Origin: Streptomyces sp. A1136
GTDB lineage: Bacteria; Actinomycetota; Actinomycetes; Streptomycetales; Streptomycetaceae
Direction: 5' to 3'
Assembly: GCF_004795055.1 (NCBI RefSeq)
Contig: NZ_SSBJ01000007.1
Location: 186,001-250,000 of the forward strand
Length of the DNA: 64,000 nucleotides
Shown: positions 58,278 to 64,000 of the stretch, piece after piece
Layout: each line of letters opens with the position of its first letter
How positions within the stretch are numbered: position 1 is the first letter of the stretch
Translations under genes and position numbers: made by a program
The notes under the pieces: model-generated
Seen by the model: the letters and a program-made list of their open reading frames with translations, nothing else
Told to the model about the DNA's origin: nothing
Database searches by the model: none

Positions 58278-59695
58278 CGGGGTGCCTTCCGCAGGTGGCG
58301 CCAGACGGCCTTGGCGGCATTGTGACCGGACATGCCGTGCACTCCGGGGCCCGGCGGGGTCGCGGAGGAGCACAGGAACACCGCCGGGTGGGCCGTGGTG
58401 TACGGGGACAGGGTGATCTTCGGGCGGAGCAGGAGCTGGAGCCCGGAGGCGGCGCCGCAGGCGATGTCCCCGCCGACGTAGTTGGGGTTGCGGGCGGCGA
58501 GTTGCGGGGGGCCGGCGGTGGCGCGGGCCAGGACGAGGTCGCGGAAGCCCGGGGCGAAGCGCTCCAACCTGCGCTCCATGGCCTCGGTGAGGTCGCCTTC
58601 CCACCCTGCCGGTACGTGCCCGTACGCCCAGAAGACGTGCTTGCCCTCGGGCGCCCGGCCCGGATCGACGAGGCTGGGCTGGGCGGTGATCAGGAAGGGG
58701 TTGCGGGGGGCGCGGCCGCCGGCGGCCAGTTGCAGGGCGGCGTCGATGTCGCTGGTGCGCGGGCCGATCTGGACGGTGCCGGCCCGGCGCGCCTCTTCGG
58801 AGGTCCAGGGCACCGGGCCGTCCAACGCGTAATCGATCTTGAAGACGGATGCTCCGTAGCGGTAGCCGTCGTAGGCGCGCCCCAGGCGCGCGATCCGCGC
58901 CAGCGCCGTCGGCGAGGTGTCGAAGACGTACGCGCGGGCCGGCGGCAGCTCGTCCAGGCGCTTGACCTCGAAGTCCGTGTGCACGGCGCCCCCGAGGTCG
59001 CGCAGGTAGGCGGCGAGGGCGTCCGAGAGCGACTGCGAGCCGCCGCGCGGCATCGGCCAGCCGTTGGCGTGCGCGGCGAGGGCGAAGACCAGACCCACGG
59101 CGCCGGTGCCGATCCCGTTCAGCGGTGCGATGACGTGGGCCACGAGACCGGCGAACAGGGCGCGGGCCCGGTCGTCGCCGAAGCGGCGCAGCAGCCAGGT
59201 GGCGGGCGGCAGCCCGACGAGCCCGAATCGGGCCAGGGTGACGGGGTCCCTGGGCAGCGCGGTCGAGGGCAGGGACATGAAGTCCCGGGCCAGGGTGTCC
59301 CATCGGCCGAGGAACGGCTCCACCAGACGGCGGTACGCGCCCGCGTCACGCGGCCCGAAGGAAGCCGCGGTCTGGGCGACCGAGCGGGACAGCACCGCCG
59401 CCGTGCCGTCGTCGAACGGATGGGCCATGGGCAGCGGGGCGTGCAGCCACTCCAGCCCGTACCGCCCCAGCGGCATCGTCGCGAACACCGGCGAGCCGGA
59501 GCCCAGCGGGTGCACTGCGGCGCAGGGGTCGTGCCGGAAGCCGGGGAGCGTGAGCTCCTCCGTGCGGGCCCCGCCGCCGACGGTCCCGGCTGCCTCGAAG
59601 ACGGCCACGGACAGCCCGCGCCGGGCCAGTTCGACGGCGGCGGTCAACCCGTTGGGGCCCGCCCCCACGATGACCGCGTCGAGAATGGAGGGCAC
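58274..59695 (-). CDS. Phytoene-desaturase-like FAD-dependent oxidoreductase (PYROXD2-like)
   Basis: 473 residues. The N-terminal [20 protein letters not shown] is a Rossmann FAD site, followed by the second dinucleotide-binding segment [20 protein letters not shown]; the C-terminus [19 protein letters not shown] closes the FAD domain. It resembles CrtI/PYROXD2 relatives but no other carotenoid gene (crtB, crtE) is nearby, so a carotenoid role is unlikely. It is translationally coupled to the macro-domain gene. Substrate unknown. A monophosphatase-like gene lies 92 bases upstream on the same strand. Confidence 0.88.
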   Translation of the reverse strand: MPSILDAVIVGAGPNGLTAAVELARRGLSVAVFEAAGTVGGGARTEELTLPGFRHDPCAAVHPLGSGSPVFATMPLGRYGLEWLHAPLPMAHPFDDGTAAVLSRSVAQTAASFGPRDAGAYRRLVEPFLGRWDTLARDFMSLPSTALPRDPVTLARFGLVGLPPATWLLRRFGDDRARALFAGLVAHVIAPLNGIGTGAVGLVFALAAHANGWPMPRGGSQSLSDALAAYLRDLGGAVHTDFEVKRLDELPPARAYVFDTSPTALARIARLGRAYDGYRYGASVFKIDYALDGPVPWTSEEARRAGTVQIGPRTSDIDAALQLAAGGRAPRNPFLITAQPSLVDPGRAPEGKHVFWAYGHVPAGWEGDLTEAMERRLERFAPGFRDLVLARATAGPPQLAARNPNYVGGDIACGAASGLQLLLRPKITLSPYTTAHPAVFLCSSATPPGPGVHGMSGHNAAKAVWRHLRKAPR

Positions 59696-59787
59696 CTTAC
59701 GACTCCTTCGTCCGGCGGCGGCACCGCGTATGGGGCGGCGGTGCGTCCAGGCGGCACTTTATGTGAAGACACGGCATGTCCGGCCGG

Positions 59788-60612
59788 TCATGCGCCGCGC
59801 AACAGCTCGCGGATCCGGACCGCCGTGGCCTCGTCGCGGCCCACGGCGAACGGCAGCGCGTTGTCCCGGTCCACCCGGAAGGGCACCCCGGCGACGGTGC
59901 TCTGCGCGCCGCCCGCCTCGGCGACGAGCAGCAGCCCGGCCGCGTGGTCCCACGCCGAGGGCCAGGTGAAGGCCAGGCCGTCCATCTCGCCGCGGGCCAC
60001 CTTGAGGTACTCCAGGCCGGCCGACCCGCAGGGCCGGGCCGTGACGCCGGGTACGTCGAGCCGGGCCAGGGCGCGCTTGTCCTCCTCGGAGGTGTACAGC
60101 GGGTGGGCCATCGCGACCCGCAACGCGGCGCCGGGCTCCGGGGAACCGCTGTGGACGCGCTCACCGTTGACGTACGCCCCCTCCCCGCGTACGGCGGTCG
60201 CCAACTCGTCCAGCGCCGGGGCGTAGGTCCAGGAGGCCAGGATCTCCCCGCGATGGGCCAGCGCGACCAGGGTGCAGAAGGCGGGGTCGCCGCCCACGAA
60301 CTGTCGGGTGCCGTCGACGGGGTCCACGATCCACACGGGCGCGTCGGCGCGCAGCGCCGCGTACACCGTCGGGTCGGCGTGCACGGCCTCCTCGCCGACG
60401 ACGGCGGAGCCGGGCAGCAGGCGGGTCAACGAGGCCGTCAGGTGCTCCTCGGCCCTGCGGTCGGCGACGGTGACCAGGTCGTGCGGGCCGCTCTTCTCGT
60501 CGACCTCGTGCTCGGCGAGCTGCCGGAATCTCGGCATGATCTCGACCGCGGCCGCCTTGCGCACGGCCTCCTCGACGGCGGACAGGTCGGGGGTCCGAAA
60601 TTCTGTGATCAT
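59788..60612 (-). CDS. Inositol monophosphatase-family protein
   Basis: 274 residues from ATG 60612. The Mg-dependent phosphatase signatures are complete: DLVTVADRRAEEH, VVGEEA, WIVDPVDGTRQFVGGDPAFC (metal motif DPxDGT) and SAWDHAAGLLLVAEAGG. The family includes inositol-1-phosphatase, histidinol phosphatase and 3'-phosphoadenosine-5'-phosphate phosphatase. The context, a flavoprotein and macro protein downstream, does not fix the substrate. Alternative: histidinol-phosphate phosphatase (HisN type). Confidence 0.9.
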   Translation of the reverse strand: MITEFRTPDLSAVEEAVRKAAAVEIMPRFRQLAEHEVDEKSGPHDLVTVADRRAEEHLTASLTRLLPGSAVVGEEAVHADPTVYAALRADAPVWIVDPVDGTRQFVGGDPAFCTLVALAHRGEILASWTYAPALDELATAVRGEGAYVNGERVHSGSPEPGAALRVAMAHPLYTSEEDKRALARLDVPGVTARPCGSAGLEYLKVARGEMDGLAFTWPSAWDHAAGLLLVAEAGGAQSTVAGVPFRVDRDNALPFAVGRDEATAVRIRELLRGA

Positions 60613-60763
60613 GCCTCCATCACACCACGCCCGGTTGACAAACCCCACCCGCTGCCCCGGCGGACGAGAACACTCCCGGTGGACGGTGGATGACCGTGGG
60701 CCGGGGGGAGCGGCGCGGACCACGGGTCCGGAGACGGCGCGGGTCCGCCCGCCGGCGAGGCGC

Positions 60764-62782
60764 TCAGCCGAGGTGCTGCCAGAGGAAGGTGTGGGCGAGG
60801 GCGTGGTTGAAGGCGGCCTGCGCGTTGTCGGTGGCGCCGCCGTGGCCGCCGCCGGTGTTCTCGTAGAAGAGGACCCGGTGGCCGAGTTCGCGCAGGCGGG
60901 CGGCCGTCTTGCGGGCATGGGCGGGGTGGACGCGGTCGTCGCGGGTGGAGGTCATCAGGAGCAGCGGCGGATAGGGCCGGCCGGCGGTCAGCCGGTGGTA
61001 GGGGGAGATGTCCCGCAGGTGCGGACGGTCGGCCTCGTCGTCGGGGTCGCCGTATTCACCGGTCCAGGAGGCCCCCGCCGGCAGCTTGTGGAAGCGGAGC
61101 ATGTCGAGCAGGGGGACCTTGGCGACGATCGCGCCGAACAGCTCCGGGTAGCGGGTGAGCATGGCTCCCATGAGGAGTCCGCCGTTACTGGCGCCGACGG
61201 CCCCGAGCCGCTCGGGGGTGGTGAGGCCGCGGTCGATCAGGTCGCGGGCGACGGCGGCGAAGTCCTCGAAGGCGCGCGGCCGGCCCGCGCCGAGGGCGGC
61301 GCGGTGCCAGGCCGGTCCGTACTCGGCGCCGCCGCGGATGTTGGCCACCGCGTAGGTGCCGCCGCGCGCCAGCCAGGCCCGGCCGGTGACCGGGTCGTAG
61401 GAGGGCGTCCGCAGGTCCCGGAAGCCCCCGTAGCCGTACAGCAGCACCGGGCGGGGGCCGGACCCGGCGTCGTGCGCGGTGTCGGGCCCGACGACGAAGT
61501 ACGGCACCCGGGTGCCGTCCGCCGAGGTGGCGAAGTACTGGCGCGCGGCCATCCCGGTGGCGTCGAAGTGGGCCGGGGCCCGCTTGAGGATCTCGGTGGG
61601 GCCTCCGATCTCGCCCCGGTAGAGGGTCGAGGGCCGAAGGAAGGAGTCGACGTCGAGGAAGTACTCGTCGCAGACCTCGGGGTCCGTGTCGGTGACGCCG
61701 GCCGAGGACAAGGGCGCCACGTCGGCCAGCGGCCGCCGCGCCCACTCCCGGCCGGGGCCGGGGGTGAGGATCTCGATCCGGGTCGCGACGTCGACCAGGG
61801 TTTCCAGGACGAGGTGGTGGCGCGTCCAGCTGTGCCCGGCCAACGCCGTGCGCCCGTCCGGGGCGAACAGCACGGAGGCGGTGCGGTCACCGGCGAGGAA
61901 CGCCTCGAAGTCGAAGGCGAGGAGGGAGCCGGCCGGATATCCCAGCCACGGGGACTCGGGGGTGACGACGAGCCACTGCTTCCAGGCGTACTTGCCCGCG
62001 TCGTCCGGTACGTCGACGCGTCGCGGCGTGCCGTCGTCCGCCAGCAGGAACAGTTCGTCGTGCCAGAAGTCCCGGGCCCTGGAGACGAAGTCGCGCTCGA
62101 AGCCCGGCGTCGGGTCCCGCCAGCCGGCGGCCGCCACGTCGCCCGTCGCGACCTCGAAGACCACCTCGGCGTCGGCCAGGGCGGTGCCGCGGCGCCACCG
62201 CCGGACGGTACGCGGATAGCCGGCTTCGGTGAGGGAGCCCGGGCCCGTGTCGGTGCCGACGTAGACGTGGTCGGCGTCGATCCAGTCGATGCTGGTCTTC
62301 GCCTCCCCCACCGCGAAGCCGCCCTGCACGAACTCCCGCGTGCCCAGGTCGAATTCCCGGACGACGATCGCGTCCGACCCCTCCCGCGACAGGCTCACCA
62401 GCGCTCGCCCCCAGTCCGGGCGGCGCACCCGCGCCCCGGCCCACACCCACTCGACGCCCTCGCCCGCGCCGAGGGCGTCGACGTCCAGCAGCAGCTCCCA
62501 TTCGGGGGCGTCCTTGCGGTACTGCTCCAGCGTCGTACGCCGCCAGACCCCCTTCGGGTGCGCCGCGTCCTGCCAGAAGTCGTAGAGGAAAGCGCCCCGG
62601 CGGACGGTGTAGGGGATGCGGTCGGAGGCGTCGAGGACCTCCAGCACCTCCCGCCGCAGCGCGTCGAAGCCGGGGCCGCGGGCCAGGGCGTCGAGCGTCT
62701 GCGCGTTGCGCTCCGCCACCCAGCCGAGCGCGTCCGCGCCCTCGACTTCCTCAAGCCACAGGTACGAGTCGTCATCCGTCAC
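60764..62782 (-). CDS. Prolyl oligopeptidase (S9A-like) serine peptidase
   Basis: 672 residues from GTG 62782 (VTDDDSYLWLEEVEGADALG is the natural start). The N-terminal beta-propeller limits access to short peptides. The hydrolase domain has YGYGGFRDLRTPSYDP, LARGGTYAVANIRGGAEYGP, the nucleophile VGASNGGLLMG (Ser near 532), Asp in TSTRDDRVHPAHARK and His in GGGHGGATDN. These are full S9A prolyl oligopeptidase signatures, so cleavage after proline in small peptides is expected. No signal peptide. It is the second S9 enzyme in the window but from a different subgroup than the one in the peptidase operon. Confidence 0.93.
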   Translation of the reverse strand: MTDDDSYLWLEEVEGADALGWVAERNAQTLDALARGPGFDALRREVLEVLDASDRIPYTVRRGAFLYDFWQDAAHPKGVWRRTTLEQYRKDAPEWELLLDVDALGAGEGVEWVWAGARVRRPDWGRALVSLSREGSDAIVVREFDLGTREFVQGGFAVGEAKTSIDWIDADHVYVGTDTGPGSLTEAGYPRTVRRWRRGTALADAEVVFEVATGDVAAAGWRDPTPGFERDFVSRARDFWHDELFLLADDGTPRRVDVPDDAGKYAWKQWLVVTPESPWLGYPAGSLLAFDFEAFLAGDRTASVLFAPDGRTALAGHSWTRHHLVLETLVDVATRIEILTPGPGREWARRPLADVAPLSSAGVTDTDPEVCDEYFLDVDSFLRPSTLYRGEIGGPTEILKRAPAHFDATGMAARQYFATSADGTRVPYFVVGPDTAHDAGSGPRPVLLYGYGGFRDLRTPSYDPVTGRAWLARGGTYAVANIRGGAEYGPAWHRAALGAGRPRAFEDFAAVARDLIDRGLTTPERLGAVGASNGGLLMGAMLTRYPELFGAIVAKVPLLDMLRFHKLPAGASWTGEYGDPDDEADRPHLRDISPYHRLTAGRPYPPLLLMTSTRDDRVHPAHARKTAARLRELGHRVLFYENTGGGHGGATDNAQAAFNHALAHTFLWQHLG

Positions 62783-62873
62783 GTCGAGCGATTGTCCTCG
62801 CTCCCCGCCCCCCGCCACACCCCCACGCCCGCCGCGAGGCCCGGGTTCGGGTCGGGGTCCGGCGGGCGGAGGC

Positions 62874-64000
62874 TCAGCGCGCGCCGTCACCCGGGACCGG
62901 CACCGGCGGCGGGCCGGACAGGACGTCGCTGTGCGGGGAGCGGCGCTTGGCGCGCGCGGGAGCGGCCGGGCCGGCCACGGTCACCGGGTCCGGGTAGAGC
63001 AGGGCGTGGCACCGGCGGGCCTCGGCGTCGGCGTCGGCCCGGGACACCAGGACGTGTTCGGCCCGGCCGTCCGCGCGCAGCGAGGTGATCAGGCACAGGT
63101 CGTCGTGGCGCCGCGCGGCGAGGAGGTGGTGCGCCGCGCCCCGGACCGCTCCCGGAACCACCAGGTAGGTGCCACTCGCCGAGTCGAATTCCGTGCCGCG
63201 CAGGCCCTCAGCCAGCAACCCCCGCGCCGCCGCCCGTCGCTCCCGCCCGGACCGGAAGCGCCAGACGTCGCTGCTCTTGTGCGCGACGACCGCGGCGGCC
63301 TCCGTACCCTGGCCCACCACGGTCCCGGCCCCGTCCGAGGCCGTCCACGGGAAGGGACGGCAGTGCAACCGCACGTCCCCGCGTTCCGCCCAGTCCACGG
63401 CGCTCTCGTGGACGACCTTCGCGCCGTGGCGCGACATGCGCCGCACGCCCTCGTAGCTGATCTCGGGGAGTGTCCGCGCGGCCGGCACCAGATAGGGGTC
63501 CGCGGTGCACACGCCGGGCACGTCGGAGAAGAGGACGCAGGTGCCGGCGCCCAGCGCCGCGGCCATCGCCGCCGCCGAGAGGTCGGAGCTGTTGCGGCCG
63601 AGCATGACGGTCCCGCCGTCCGCGTCGACGGCCTGCCCTCCCGGTACGACGACGACCGGGTGGTCGGCCAGAGCCGACAGCGGCACCTCGGGGTCGGCCC
63701 GGATCAGCCGCGCCCGGTCGGCCGGCCCCTCGCCCAGCAGCCCGGTGCCCGCGGCGGACAGCGGCAGCGCGGGCACGCCCGCGGCGTCGAGTGCGGCCGT
63801 GAGCAGGGCCACGCTCACCGTCTCGCCGCTGGTCAGCAGCATGGCGCAGACCTGCGGGGGCGGGGTGTCGGCCACGACGTCGAGGGTCTGCTGGAGCCTG
63901 CCCGTGGTACCGGACATCGCGCTCACCACCACGACGACCGGCCGTTGTTCCTCGGCGATCCGCCGGGCCGTGTACCGGGCGACCCGCGTATAGCCGCCCA
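62874..64000 (-). CDS. Aspartokinase-like amino acid kinase (partial, N-terminus off the window)
   Basis: At least 375 residues; the frame runs to the window end, which cuts the N-terminus. Readable from the edge: GGYTRVARYTARRIAEEQRP then VVVVVSAMSGTTGRL, the aspartokinase beginning. Further on GRNSSDLSAAAMAAALGAGT, LFSDVPGVCTADPYLVPAAR and SYEGVRRMSRHGAKVVHESA match the kinase core. After about VRLHCRP the expected regulatory ACT repeats are not recognisable. It could be a dedicated kinase in a biosynthetic cluster beyond the edge, not subject to lysine/threonine feedback. Confidence 0.75.
   Translation of the reverse strand, partial: GGYTRVARYTARRIAEEQRPVVVVVSAMSGTTGRLQQTLDVVADTPPPQVCAMLLTSGETVSVALLTAALDAAGVPALPLSAAGTGLLGEGPADRARLIRADPEVPLSALADHPVVVVPGGQAVDADGGTVMLGRNSSDLSAAAMAAALGAGTCVLFSDVPGVCTADPYLVPAARTLPEISYEGVRRMSRHGAKVVHESAVDWAERGDVRLHCRPFPWTASDGAGTVVGQGTEAAAVVAHKSSDVWRFRSGRERRAAARGLLAEGLRGTEFDSASGTYLVVPGAVRGAAHHLLAARRHDDLCLITSLRADGRAEHVLVSRADADAEARRCHALLYPDPVTVAGPAAPARAKRRSPHSDVLSGPPPVPVPGDGAR

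Noticed and set aside
58274..59695. Carotenoid biosynthesis gene (crtI)
   Set aside because: No crtB, crtE or crtY nearby, and the sequence fits the PYROXD2-like branch better than phytoene desaturase proper.
1..64000. tRNA, rRNA, CRISPR arrays, insertion sequences or attachment sites
   Set aside because: I looked through the intergenic regions on both strands and saw no cloverleaf-like segment, regular spacer array, transposase or terminal inverted repeat. A covariance-model search would be decisive and could not be run.

Overview
The window is very GC-rich (about 73% by eye). It has strong third-position GC bias, frequent GTG and TTG starts, many 4-nt stop/start overlaps, and GC hairpin terminators. 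Together with an HrdB-type sigma factor, a Ccr-centred ethylmalonyl-CoA pathway cluster, SigR-like promoters and essentially no TTA codons, this points to the chromosome of a streptomycete (Streptomyces or Kitasatospora). I see no rRNA, tRNA, CRISPR array, intact transposon or prophage. Both window edges cut genes: a bile-acid/sodium symporter-like protein on the left and an aspartokinase-like protein on the right.

Layout. 1-9.4 kb: symporter with a divergent LysR regulator, long-chain acyl-CoA ligase, aldo/keto reductase with a perfect SigR-type promoter, small beta-trefoil protein, a frameshifted methyltransferase coupled to a pterin dehydratase, an XRE/MmyB regulator, a FolD homologue and a methyltransferase. 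9.4-20.5 kb: principal sigma factor, APC permease, holin-like/phosphodiesterase fusion, two MBL-fold hydrolases (one coupled to a DedA protein), a vestigial recombinase-like protein, and an aminotransferase-fold protein with no possible catalytic lysine. 20.5-27.4 kb: a five-gene minus-strand operon of peptidases (M55, M20, S9) with an acetyltransferase and a DUF5107/TPR protein. 27.5-30.9 kb: SRPBCC protein, secreted TAP-like peptidase, Rid protein, HEAT protein.

31.2-40.5 kb is the metabolic core. A tandem 3-hydroxyacyl-CoA dehydrogenase and a TetR regulator precede a tight operon for crotonyl-CoA carboxylase/reductase, ethylmalonyl-CoA mutase, a malyl/methylmalyl-CoA lyase-type enzyme, mesaconyl-CoA hydratase and methylsuccinyl-CoA dehydrogenase. 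This is the acetyl-CoA assimilation route that also supplies ethylmalonyl- and methylmalonyl-CoA. psd-pssA (phosphatidylethanolamine synthesis), then ada-alkA and ogt (alkylation repair) follow. 44.3-54.2 kb: Nudix, glycerate kinase, isochorismatase-like hydrolase with a divergent DJ-1/AraC regulator that is coupled to a large SpoIIE-type phosphatase/kinase, facing a second SpoIIE phosphatase.

54.2-57.5 kb holds the least understood unit: ImmA/IrrE metallopeptidase, MAB_1171c-type membrane protein and TPR protein joined by GTGA overlaps, followed by a DUF3574 secreted protein. The peptidase gene carries the only in-frame TTA codon I found in the window, so the cassette is probably under bldA (developmental) control. 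The right end has a macro-domain protein coupled to a phytoene-desaturase-like flavoprotein, an inositol-monophosphatase-like enzyme, a second prolyl oligopeptidase and the atypical aspartokinase.
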